Shown: positions 1-8,200 of the stretch, piece by piece
Layout: each line of letters begins with the position of its first letter
Position numbering within the stretch: position 1 is the first letter of the stretch
From: CAYWNA01 sp964459305
GTDB lineage: Bacteria; Planctomycetota; Planctomycetia; Pirellulales; Pirellulaceae
DNA length: 21,666 nt
Direction: 5' to 3'
Assembly: GCA_964459305.1 (NCBI GenBank)
Contig: CAYWNA010000230.1
Span: 1 to 21,666 of the forward strand
Notes under the pieces: generated by a model
Told to the model about the DNA's origin: nothing
Seen by the model: the letters and a program-made list of their open reading frames with translations, nothing else
Databases searched by the model: none
Made by a program: the position numbers and the translations under genes

Positions 1-336
1 TCGGCCCAAGCCATCCGAACAAAACTGGAAGATCTTCATGGCTTTGGGGCGTTCGAAATAGTATTGCAGGAGCGAGTCCAACGCAGGGCCAGTTTGTACG
101 ACTACACGCCAAAGATGCGGCTGCATTCGTCGCTGCTGGCCGATGACGCCATCGGCAGAGTGGCATGGATGGCCTTCGTCGAAACGGTCCAGCGTCTTCC
201 TCTGCCTTACCTGCGCATCGAACGACTGTTGGCGCCACAGAAGCTTCTCCAACTTCCCGACGGCGATCAGGCGGTTGAACTTGTGGTGGAGATATTCCGG
301 CAGTATCACGCGGTAGTGGAACTGCTGAACCGGTAG
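1..336 (+). CDS. Partial open reading frame at window edge, unknown, may not be a gene
   Basis: A frame is open from the first base of the window to a TAG at 334-336, giving about 111 residues with no start in view; an internal ATG lies at 64. The protein is rich in Leu, Val and Arg and shows no signal peptide, membrane segment or motif I recognise. The minus strand is also open through the same codons and on past 336, so the coding strand cannot be decided by eye. What lies downstream is decayed sequence, so this could equally be the end of an upstream gene or a chance opening in GC-rich DNA. I assign no function. Confidence 0.2.
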   Translation, partial: SAQAIRTKLEDLHGFGAFEIVLQERVQRRASLYDYTPKMRLHSSLLADDAIGRVAWMAFVETVQRLPLPYLRIERLLAPQKLLQLPDGDQAVELVVEIFRQYHAVVELLNR

Positions 337-634
337 ATGACAGCACATCCCAATCCCTATCCAACGACTGGACCTACCAGACAGACGTCTCTCGTCAAGA
401 TACGGCCCGTTTTTTGAAGAGCCTGCAGAGGCCATGGTGCGATCCGGGCAGTTAACTTCTCCCGTACCGAACAGCTCAGGAGATCCCTGGGAGACGAGAG
501 TCGGGCTGTTTTGTGGCAATTCGGGAGTTGCCCACGTTGGGCACGTTTCTAACGTGCCGTGCCTCACCAACGTCTGGATATCGGCACGTTGAAAACGTGC
601 GCCACATTGACGAAGCTACGATCCCGTCCGTCGC
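337..634. other. Non-coding stretch with matching hairpins
   Basis: No convincing gene lies here on either strand. The visible structure is the hairpin pair listed separately at 540-600. There is a short T run at 410-415, but no GC-rich stem in front of it, so I do not call a terminator. Confidence 0.5.
540..600. repeat. Two hairpins with the same stem (REP-like palindromes)
   Basis: GGCACGTT at 540-547 pairs with AACGTGCC at 551-558 around a TCT loop. GCACGTT at 584-590 pairs with AACGTGC at 594-600 around a GAA loop. Both stems are perfect and share the same seven bases. CGTGCC at 553-558 can also pair with GGCACG at 583-588, so the two hairpins could refold into one larger structure. The same arm sequence recurs inside the MFS gene at 1897-1906. 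A repeated stem with changing loops fits a REP-like interspersed palindrome better than a single-gene terminator. There is no T tract. Confidence 0.6.
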
Positions 635-880
635 TCAGGGTTCACTGGATTCCCCGTTTAGCCACGTCGTTTCCGATTTGCGTGGTTCGAGCGGTTGCTC
701 GAGATGGTAGCGGAGGGGATAGAAATCGAATGGATTCTCGTCGCGGGTCCGTGGGTCGTTCGTTTCGCGGAGGTGTTTCTGCAGCCGTTCCTGCAGTCTA
801 TGCTTGATCGTGGCGTGATCTTATTTCGCGGCCGGGTTCTGCATCTGCCAGGGATCCGCCTTCATGTCGGAAGGCTCTTC
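635..880 (-). pseudogene. Remnant of a sulfatase C-terminus
   Basis: Read on the minus strand, one frame gives SDMKADPWQMQNPAAK, then a TAA at 823-821, then DHATIKHRLQERLQKHLRET, then a tail containing NDPRTRDENPFDFYPLRY, with a final TGA at 637-635. The DxKADPWQMxN segment, a helix of the type RLQERLQKHLRET and a closing DPR/NPFD/YP segment is the usual ending of planctomycete-type secreted sulfatases, as I recall the family. No start and none of the catalytic core is present. Upstream of about 880 the frame runs into repeat-like DNA. The in-frame TAA and missing body make this a gene fossil. It lies on the same strand as the intact sulfatase at 2808-4250, but its ending differs from that protein, so it is not a copy of it. 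Confidence 0.6.
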
Positions 881-885
881 TGCCG

Positions 886-1110
886 GAGACTGTAGGGTGG
901 GCGTACCAAAGGCATGTGCGGTGAGTGGCTGGGAACGCTCTGCGTTGCCAAGAGACGTGACGTCCGCACACAACCAGCGGCCCACCGCAATGCGCTGTCC
1001 AATCCCATTCCACCTGCATCGTGCGGGACGATTCGAACGCTGCCAAGGGATAAGCACTCGGCGCGATGCGGCGTCTACGGGTTGGACAACAGTTGCCGGT
1101 GGGTAGCCGC
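886..1110. other. Repeat-like spacer with flanking inverted repeat
   Basis: GGTGGGC at 896-902, preceded by TA, is matched by GCCCACC at 980-986, so the segment is bracketed by an inverted repeat. Inside it AACGC at 934-938 pairs with GCGTT at 942-946 around a TCT loop. Segments beginning TAGGGTGGG and closing with CCCACC are, as I recall, common between genes in planctomycetes. Frames on both strands are open for 80-130 codons but give Arg/Cys-rich products with no recognisable features, so I do not call a gene. Confidence 0.4.
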
Positions 1111-1215
1111 TCACGTTTTGTCGGCTTTGAGCGGTAGATCCACGATTTTGTTCCAGTTCTTGTCGTACAAGGTCGCTGAGTGTCCGCCTTCATACTGAAG
1201 GACTTCGTCGGTCAT
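1111..1215 (-). CDS. Short ORF overlapping the MFS stop codon, unknown
   Basis: This frame starts with ATG at 1215-1213, overlaps the MFS stop codon in an ATGA arrangement and ends with TGA at 1113-1111, giving 34 residues. The product contains LQYEGGHSATLYDKNWNKIV and looks like a piece of a real soluble protein rather than random translation: balanced composition, aromatic residues, normal codons. An in-frame TGA lies just upstream of the ATG, so it does not extend into the MFS gene. It may be a translationally coupled microprotein or, more likely given the fossil sulfatase next to it, the leftover end of a lost gene. I do not recognise the family. Confidence 0.35.
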   Translation of the reverse strand: MTDEVLQYEGGHSATLYDKNWNKIVDLPLKADKT

Positions 1216-2579
1216 GACCGTGCTTCAAAGAATAGGAGGTCACTCACTCGGCTGGGTGGACGGGCCGTCCAAACAGAAGCGGCGGCGGCTAGTGGAATCG
1301 CAATGAACGTGATCAATGCAATGTCATAGGCCTGGAATCGGTCGATCGACCAAGCCAAAGGAAGCGGCCCTGCGGCAGCAGCCAGGATCGTGGCCGACAA
1401 CGCAACTCCGCGAACGCTGCCTTGGTGTTTTCGCCCGTAGTAATTGATCCACACGACATTCCCCGTGCTTCGCAGAATGCTGCCGTGCAGACCAAGCAAC
1501 GCAGCATAGACGGCGGCAAACAACGGCAGCGGCATGAGCCAAGCCAACGCCGATGCGGTTGCCAGAAGGAGCATCGCGGCGCACAGCAGATAACGACTCT
1601 CCACACGATCGGTCAACCAACCCGCCGGCAGCGATGTACATGTGGCGATCAGTGCCTGCAGGGAGATCATCCCCAAGGCCCAGGAAGGTGAGACTCCACG
1701 ACTGCCCAGCAGGGCAACCTGGTGAAAGGTCAGCCCCGTGATGATCATGCCGCTGGTAGCCGCGACCGACATCAGCTTCCAGAAGGTCGGATCGCGAAGG
1801 GCTTGTGCGACGGTCCAAGAATTCTGCGTCGGCAGATGATGCCGGATCGCCTCATCGGTTACTGGGTCTTCAGGCGATTGTTGCATTTCGTGCCTGGGCA
1901 CGTTAGTGCCTGGCGCGAGTCCGTCGGGCAGCAAGCCGAGATCTTCAGGGCGATCGCGCAGGACGAAGATCGTGGGTAGTATCAGCACCAACCAGATACC
2001 AAGGCCCAAAATCGCCCAGGTGGTCTGCCAGCCGAACTGGTTGATCAGCATGGGGTTCAACAGCGGAAAGCTCATCACCGACAGACTGCTGCCCAGGCCC
2101 GCAATCGCCATGGCGAATCCTCGACGCCGACAGAACCACTCGCCCACGATCCACATGGCTACCAGCGTCAGCGCACCTTGGCCCAACGATCGGATCAGGC
2201 TGAAGCCAACGTACAGACTGGCCAGCGTGTCAGCGCGCGACATCCCTAGGCATGCTAGGCCCAACAACAACGCGATGACCGGCAAGACACGTCTGGCTCC
2301 GTACCGGTCGACCATCCGGCCGACCAGCGGTAGACACAGCCCGCTGACCAGAGTGGCGAATCCGTAAGCCAGCGAGTAGTTGGTTTCCGAGATCCCCAAA
2401 TCCGAGCGCATCGGCTCCTTGAAAGCCGCTACCGAGTACGACTGCCCCGGCCCCGACATGAATTGAGCCACACCGGCGATCCCGATCATTGTCCAGCCAG
2501 GGAAGAAACGACGGACTCCTCGCGTACCGTCACCAAGGTCGACGGCACTGGTATTCGAAGCATTTGACGACGTCTTCAT
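1212..2579 (-). CDS. MFS transporter
   Basis: This is a major facilitator superfamily carrier of 455 residues with alternating hydrophobic segments expected to form 12 membrane helices in the inner membrane. The loop after helix 2 carries the MFS signature GRMVDRYGARR (88-98), and a weaker second copy, LTDRVESRY, sits in the C-terminal half. A long cytoplasmic linker (about 208-260) separates the halves. The general look, with a GPGQSYSVAAFKEPM segment near helix 1, recalls the oxalate/formate or monocarboxylate branch, so an organic anion is a plausible substrate, but this is inference. I chose the ATG at 2579 because the in-frame extension up to 2663 encodes a Cys/Arg-rich stretch unlike a transporter N-terminus. 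No clear Shine-Dalgarno site precedes either start. It lies 228 bp downstream of the sulfatase, behind a hairpin, so it may be only partly co-transcribed. Its linker contains a REP-like palindrome. Confidence 0.88.
   Translation of the reverse strand: MKTSSNASNTSAVDLGDGTRGVRRFFPGWTMIGIAGVAQFMSGPGQSYSVAAFKEPMRSDLGISETNYSLAYGFATLVSGLCLPLVGRMVDRYGARRVLPVIALLLGLACLGMSRADTLASLYVGFSLIRSLGQGALTLVAMWIVGEWFCRRRGFAMAIAGLGSSLSVMSFPLLNPMLINQFGWQTTWAILGLGIWLVLILPTIFVLRDRPEDLGLLPDGLAPGTNVPRHEMQQSPEDPVTDEAIRHHLPTQNSWTVAQALRDPTFWKLMSVAATSGMIITGLTFHQVALLGSRGVSPSWALGMISLQALIATCTSLPAGWLTDRVESRYLLCAAMLLLATASALAWLMPLPLFAAVYAALLGLHGSILRSTGNVVWINYYGRKHQGSVRGVALSATILAAAAGPLPLAWSIDRFQAYDIALITFIAIPLAAAASVWTARPPSRVSDLLFFEARS
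1890..1910. repeat. Palindrome inside the MFS linker, related to 540-600
   Basis: GTGCC (1890-1894), GGCAC (1897-1901) and GTGCC (1906-1910) can form two alternative hairpins. The ten bases GGCACGTTAG at 1897-1906 are the reverse complement of CTAACGTGCC at 549-558 in the upstream hairpin. The segment encodes part of LAPGTNVPRHE in the cytoplasmic linker of the transporter, where extra residues would be tolerated. The frame is kept. Confidence 0.45.
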
Positions 2580-2786
2580 GCTGCGGGTACATCCGATCGA
2601 CGATACGTCCCGCAGTCCGCTGGAACAGCGTGGAAAATCGTACGGCTCACGAGTGGGAAGCAAGGATCATAGCGAATGCCGCCTAGAAGGAAAGGTGGCG
2701 GGACGGCAAGAGTATCGCCGCGGCTGGTAAACGACTCTGGTTGCGGCCGAAGGCCGAGCCAAGATCTCTGTGACTCTGAGGTGCTC

Positions 2787-2803
2787 CTGTTCGCCACGAA
2801 CAG
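2787..2803 (-). terminator. Stem-loop just after the sulfatase stop codon
   Basis: CTGTTCG at 2787-2793 and CGAACAG at 2797-2803 form a perfect seven-base stem with a three-base loop. The stem begins four bases past the sulfatase TAG on the minus strand. There is no T tract behind it, so it may act as a processing or mRNA 3' end-stabilising element, or a weak terminator, between the sulfatase and the MFS gene. Confidence 0.4.
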
Positions 2804-2807
2804 ACGG

Positions 2808-4250
2808 CTATTTTGCTTTTCTCCTTTTGAATCCGATCGTTTCATCCAGGATCTGGCCAGGTCGTTCGGGCGTGTAACAGATTTCGACGACCTTTTGGAT
2901 CTGGCTCATGATTTCTGGATGTTGGTCTGCGACGTTGTTCTGTTCCTGGATGTCGGCGTTCAGATCGTACAGTTCGAATTGTGCGTTCTTCTTGGGTTTG
3001 ATCGCCTTCCAGTTTCCGATGCGCACGGCCATGGTCCCTTTGCTTTCCCAGAACAATGCCTGGTGTTGCTCTTGCTCACGCCCGGCTGCTTCTTCGCCGC
3101 GCAGCAACGGCACGAGTGACAGGCCATCGGTTTGGGGCGGTCGCTGCAGACCGGCAAGCTCGGCCAAGGTCGGCATGATATCGGGGAAGTAGCACAGGTG
3201 ATCGGTCACGGCGCCGGCTGCCACCTTGCCGGGCCAGCGCACAGTCATTGGCACACGCAAGCCACCCTCGTAGAAGTTGCCCTTGCCGCCGCGGAACAGT
3301 TCGCCTGTAATCGGATTGCGGTTGGGTGCAAAGAAACCGTTGGGATGTTGCTTGTCTCGGAAACGCGCTGCTCCGCCGTTGTCGCCGCACAGGAATACGA
3401 TCGTGTTCTCTTCCAGATCGAGTTGTTTGAGCAGATCGAGGATCTCACCGATGTGCCGGTCGGCCATGTGCATCATCGCGGCGTAGGCCTTGGGACCACT
3501 CGGTTCCTTTCTGGTTTGCGGCCACGGCTTGTCCTTGAACAGCTGCCACGAAGGATCGTCTTCCGGCAGCGTGAAGGTGCCATGCGGAACGGCCCAACAC
3601 AGGTACGCGAAGAACGGTCGATCCTTGTTCTGGCGGATGAACTCTTTGCTCTTCTCGTAGATCAGATAGTGCGAGTACTGTTCGCCTTGGTAATGGTCGT
3701 TCGAGTTGCCATCCAAGGGCACTTTCCGGCCATTGTGAATCAGATAGTCCGGGTAGTAGCAGTGGGCATGCATTTGGTGATAGTAGCCGAAGAACTCGTC
3801 GAATCCGTGTTTCTCCGGTACGCCCGTGGTACCGCGGTGGCCGAGTCCCCATTTGCCGAACCCACCCGTTGCGTAACCGGCCTGTTTCAACACTTGCGCG
3901 ATGGTAATCTCGTCGGCCCGAATCGTGCCCATGGGGCTGTTGTACCGTCGCGAGCAATGCCCCGTGTGCTGTCCCATCATCAGGGAACTGCGTGTCGAGG
4001 CACACACGTTGCCGCCCGCCAGGCACTGAGTGAACCGAAGACCTTCGGCGGCCATCCGGTCGATGACTGGTGTCTGGAGCAGCTTGTTGCCCATCGAGGA
4101 CAACTCGAAGTAGGCCCATTCATCCAGCATGATGTAGACGATATTGGGCGGGGCCGTTGACTCGGCAGCCCGTGCCAATTGCGGCGCGACATGGCCCTGA
4201 ACCGCGATCAGCGATAACGTGATGGCAGATAGTGTATTGATGAGTCGCAT
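2808..4250 (-). CDS. Secreted sulfatase (alkaline phosphatase superfamily)
   Basis: A 480-residue sulfatase that should hydrolyse a sulfate ester, probably on a sulfated polysaccharide, in the periplasm. Residues 1-29 form a signal peptide with a likely AxA site near ARA. Metal and sulfate site residues are visible: D43-E44 in IVYIMLDEW, the formylglycine motif region C83-A-S-T-R87 followed by SSLMMGQHTGH, K133 in GFGKWGLGH, H223 in VPHG, D290-N291 in CGDNGG, and K323 in GGKGNFYEGGLRVP. Length is normal for the family. Two departures from the textbook pattern are the DE pair instead of DD and Ser at the Pro/Ala position of CxPxR. The ATG at 4250 is preceded by AGGAG at six bases. The gap to the upstream esterase is 24 bp, so the two are almost certainly one transcript. 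The exact substrate cannot be told. Confidence 0.95.
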   Translation of the reverse strand: MRLINTLSAITLSLIAVQGHVAPQLARAAESTAPPNIVYIMLDEWAYFELSSMGNKLLQTPVIDRMAAEGLRFTQCLAGGNVCASTRSSLMMGQHTGHCSRRYNSPMGTIRADEITIAQVLKQAGYATGGFGKWGLGHRGTTGVPEKHGFDEFFGYYHQMHAHCYYPDYLIHNGRKVPLDGNSNDHYQGEQYSHYLIYEKSKEFIRQNKDRPFFAYLCWAVPHGTFTLPEDDPSWQLFKDKPWPQTRKEPSGPKAYAAMMHMADRHIGEILDLLKQLDLEENTIVFLCGDNGGAARFRDKQHPNGFFAPNRNPITGELFRGGKGNFYEGGLRVPMTVRWPGKVAAGAVTDHLCYFPDIMPTLAELAGLQRPPQTDGLSLVPLLRGEEAAGREQEQHQALFWESKGTMAVRIGNWKAIKPKKNAQFELYDLNADIQEQNNVADQHPEIMSQIQKVVEICYTPERPGQILDETIGFKRRKAK

Positions 4251-4274
4251 TCTGAGCTCCTGAGTGTCAGAGTA

Positions 4275-5171
4275 CTATGGTTGCAGCAATTGCTTCCGCA
4301 CAAACGCGTCAGCTTTCTGGGTGACCTTGGCACCAGCTCCCGCTACACCGTGATTGGCCCCCTCGATGATGACTAATTCTGTCTCGACCCCAGCGTCCTG
4401 CAGCCGCCCGTGCAATCTGTGAGCATGTTCGATTGGCACCGTCTTGTCGTTGTCGCCGTGCACCTGCATCACCGGTGGGTCATTTTGGTCGACGAAGGTG
4501 ATCGGCGAAACGTCTTCCTTCGCCTTTGCATCCATCTCGTCGGCAGGCGTACCCGGTTCATAGCCAAGCAATTGACGATAGGCCGGGTGTCCGTGCTTCA
4601 ACTCGCCGAGCAGCGACCAGTCGGTAGGTCCGGCGAAACTGACGGCACAGGCCACGCGAGACGATTGTCTTTCGACTGGATCGTTCGAGTCGACGTCGGC
4701 TGCATCGTCACGTAATGCAACGCACAGCGACAGATGCCCACCAGCCGACCCACCGGTGACTCCGATTCGCCGCGGATCGATATTCCAGTCTGCGGCGTTG
4801 TGTCGAACAAACTGAATCGCCCGCAGGCAGTCGTTCACTTGAGCAGGATGGGGGGCGACGTTGGTGAAACGATACTCGACCGACACAACCGAAAGCCATC
4901 CGTCGCGCACGGCGGCGATCAGCCAGCCCGGCACACGGTTCTTCGAACCGGCTCGCCATCCACCACCATGAATGAATACCATCGCGGGCACCGGCTTGTC
5001 GGATGCAGCCAGGTAGACGTCCAACCTTTGCGCCGCATGAGTGTCGTCATAAGCGACGTCTTTGTGAGCGGGGGAGGAACCCGGTGGCTGGGCCGCCAGG
5101 GAACAAGAAGCGTATTCAAGGAAGCAGGCCGCGAGAATCAGGGACGTGGCGGAGCATTTCAGTACTTTCAT
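4275..5171 (-). CDS. Secreted alpha/beta hydrolase, esterase/lipase-like
   Basis: A 298-residue alpha/beta hydrolase of the BD-FAE/hormone-sensitive-lipase type, likely an esterase that removes acetyl or feruloyl groups from carbohydrates (inference). The exported N-terminus ends near SLAAQ; an LAAC sequence at 13-16 resembles a lipobox, so a lipoprotein is possible. The oxyanion motif is IHGGGW (67-72). The nucleophile is S142 in GGSAGG, the acid is D242 (or D240) in VHGDNDKTVP, and the base is H274 in GANHG, so the triad is complete. The start at 5171 has AAGGTG just upstream. It sits 24 bp before the sulfatase and about 80 bp after the propeller gene, consistent with an operon in which de-esterification and desulfation act on the same glycan. 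Confidence 0.92.
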   Translation of the reverse strand: MKVLKCSATSLILAACFLEYASCSLAAQPPGSSPAHKDVAYDDTHAAQRLDVYLAASDKPVPAMVFIHGGGWRAGSKNRVPGWLIAAVRDGWLSVVSVEYRFTNVAPHPAQVNDCLRAIQFVRHNAADWNIDPRRIGVTGGSAGGHLSLCVALRDDAADVDSNDPVERQSSRVACAVSFAGPTDWSLLGELKHGHPAYRQLLGYEPGTPADEMDAKAKEDVSPITFVDQNDPPVMQVHGDNDKTVPIEHAHRLHGRLQDAGVETELVIIEGANHGVAGAGAKVTQKADAFVRKQLLQP

Positions 5172-5253
5172 CAGTCACCTTTCTTGAACTGACTTACTCA
5201 GGGTCTATCAGAAAGCGTCTATTCTAACGATTGCAGCGAGGCGACAAAACAAG

Positions 5254-8200
5254 TCACTCGAAACATAGGAGCTTGTGATCGGTCGTGGCCATGAACAACC
5301 GCCCGGCGGCAGCGGTCATGCCGTCGAATGTTGGTAGGTCGTCGAGTTTGTACTCGGCCAGCTTGTCTCCGGTTTCCGTTGCTACCGCCCATAGCACTCC
5401 GCCGCGGCTGCCTTCCAACGCTTCGGCTTGCTCGCGCATCTTCTGCTGGAACACCGACTCGTTCGAGCGGCCCCACATCTCCCGCTCGTCGACCACATCG
5501 GGCGGGCCGGCCACCAGCAGTATGTCGTTGGCCAGAGCCATGGCGCGCACCAACAGCGGCGGGTGGGCCGTCTTCCAACGAAAAGCCAGGCGGGTCAGCC
5601 TCTCCTCGGGTTGCTCGGCCAAGCTCTTCCACGTGACGCTCGACCCTACCGCCTTGCCCTCCTGGGCTTGCTTGGCAGCACTGTAAAGCCGGTACTCCAG
5701 GACCGACGAGTTACACAGGTACTGCGGGTCGCGTCCGTAGCCGAAGACGTTGTCGTCGTTGAAGCAAAGGATCCGACCGTAGGGCGCGTACTTGCCGGGG
5801 ATCTGCCATTCGCCCCAGCCCTCGCCGGCCGCCCGACCGTACACCCAGTAGGCCCGGTGAAACCACGAGTCGTCCACGAAACTGATGGGCGCGAACAGGT
5901 GCTGCTCGGCGCCCTGCTGAGTGTTCGGTGCTTGAGGCTCGATCCGAATGCGGCGCCCGTCCATGTCGAAGGTCTGCGATTTCATGTACACGTACGTGCC
6001 GTCGCTGGAAAGGATGTCCGGCAAGGCCACCGGCATGTGCTTGCCCGACATGGCGGTCTGAAGGTTCTGATTGGTGCCAGGGACCTTGTCGTCTAGGATG
6101 TTCTCGCCGATCAGTTCACCGGTTATGGGGTTCAGCCGGATCATCCGCAGCCCGCCGTCGAGGAACACGGACCGACCGGCCACACAGTACAACACGTCGT
6201 TTTCGATCAATGTGCTGCCATGCACCGGCCAGACCGATTCGATTTGTTGGTAGGACATCATACGCTGGTCGATCGGTGCCGCGCGGAACCGCCACGCCAG
6301 CCGGCCGTCGGACGCGGACACCGCATAAACGTGTCCGTCGGCGCAACCGAAGATGGCCAGACCCTTGTAGATCGTCGGAGGCGAATCCACGCGCCCGCCG
6401 GCCGTACAGGTCCATACCGTCTCACCGGTTTTTGCGTCGAGCGCATGGACGGTGTGCTGGTCGATGGCACAAACAAAGACTTTCCCGCCGGTGACCGTTG
6501 CCTGGCTGATCCGTCCGCCGAATTCGGCCTGCCAGGTCTGTTTGAGATCGCCGGACAGGTCGGTGCGAGCACAGCCGCTGCGCCGGTTGTCGCCGCGGAA
6601 TGTCGGCCAGTCGGCGGGATTTGCAGGCTGCGATTTGCGATTGTCGATTTGGTCATACGCCGGCCCTTTCTGCAACCGGCGCGTCGGCGTCGCCGGCAAC
6701 TTCCGCGGGCCGGAAGCCAGGGCCGTGAAGCCGTTCAGCTTCGACTGGTAGTAACATGCACAGGCTTGAGGCGTGGCGTACAGCAGCCCGTTGGCGGGCA
6801 TCATGCCGTAGATGCATCCGCCACGCACCCAGTGGTGGATTTGCCACTCGCCGGTCTTCGGGTCAATGAACTCGGTCCCAGTGGCCGCAGCAATCAGCCA
6901 CTTGGTGGTTGCCCGGCCCGGATAGCACCGCTGGTGCATGTAGAAGGCTTCGATGGGGTTGGGATAGTTCTTCGCCTGCTCACCGGTCGCCAGATCGTAT
7001 CCGCCGAAGGTGCTTCCCCGGCCCCGAGCCGTCCCCGCGGCCCAGACCATGCCGTCGATCACGAACAGGTCCTCCAGGCTGAAGTGTCCCGACCGTTCGG
7101 CCTTCTTGACATCCCAAACGGTCTTGCCCGTCGCTCCGTCCAGCGCCACGATCCGGCCGAAGGGCGAGAACAAGACGTGTTGGTCGGCGAGGATCAGCTT
7201 CGGTCCGTATCCGGTTTTGAACGTGGCCGGGCCCTTGGCGACCGGAGCGTCGTCGGGCTTGCCTCGCCTTCTGCCCTTCCGAGCGTTCCGGCCGATGGCA
7301 ATCGAGTCGGAAGACCACAATCTTTGGCCGGTGTGGCGGTCGAGCGCGACGACCGCCTGGCCATCGAAGAAACAGACCTTGTTGCCGTCCACGGCCAGCG
7401 TCATCGGCGCCGCCGCGACCGCCCGCTCCCACAGGATCTCGCCCGTTTCTGCGTTGATCGCCTTGAGCTGGTCCTTCTCACCCGTCCATGCCCACAGACT
7501 GCTGGCACGATCCCGCTCCTTCCAGCAGTTGTCGTTCTGCTGGTCATAATCGAACAGCTTGCGGTCCGGATCGACCACGGCAAAGATCATCCCATCCGAC
7601 ACGACCAGCTCGACGGTAGTCGTAGTGGCGGGGTACTCGTGGAGCACCTTGCCGGTCGCGGCGTCGAGTGCCAGCAGCGGATGCCCCACGCCACCGCTGA
7701 CGTAGACAACCGTGCCGACTGCCACCAACCGGCGTGGCATATAGGCCGGGCCGCTCTTCAGCGGATACAGGTGGTTGAACCAGTCGGGGATTTCACGCTG
7801 CCACAGGATCGTCCCGTTGAACGCGTCGCGAGCCGTCAGCGTATATTTCGAAGGAAGCTGGATCGACGCCCGTGAGCCCAGATCGGTCACGTCGAAGGCG
7901 CGGCCTTCGGCCGAGACCACGGCGTGAACGCTCGCGGTATGCTCATGGCTGCGGGCATGGCGCGGGCTGCCCACCCACTGCAGGCGGTGGGGAGGACCGA
8001 CGACTGTGTCCTGGCCGACACACGAACCCATCGGGTCGTGCAGATAGTGGGTCCAGTCGCCGATTTCCTTCGGGCGAGGCTTGCGGAAAGAGTCGAGTGT
8101 CGAAAGTTGAGCGTCGAGAGTTACGGCAACGCCGCCGGGAGCCAACACGCGCAGTATCTCTTCCCGTGGCACCTGACACTCGCCACCGGCCACCACCAAA

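Noticed and set aside
1..336. Transposase fragment on the minus strand
   Set aside because: Both strands are open and I see no DDE, HUH or zinc-binding motif, so no mobile element is called.
687..702. TCGAGC-GGTT-GCTCGA hairpin with a tRNA-like GGTTCGAGC
   Set aside because: No acceptor, D or anticodon arms surround it, and it lies within the sulfatase remnant; probably chance.
3132..4160. 342-codon open frame on the plus strand
   Set aside because: It lies wholly antisense to the sulfatase, whose catalytic motifs and signal peptide are clear, and its product shows no domain features.
6220..7875. 551-codon open frame on the plus strand
   Set aside because: It is antisense to the propeller protein, very Arg/Val-rich with no motif. 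Long antisense frames are expected in GC-rich coding DNA.
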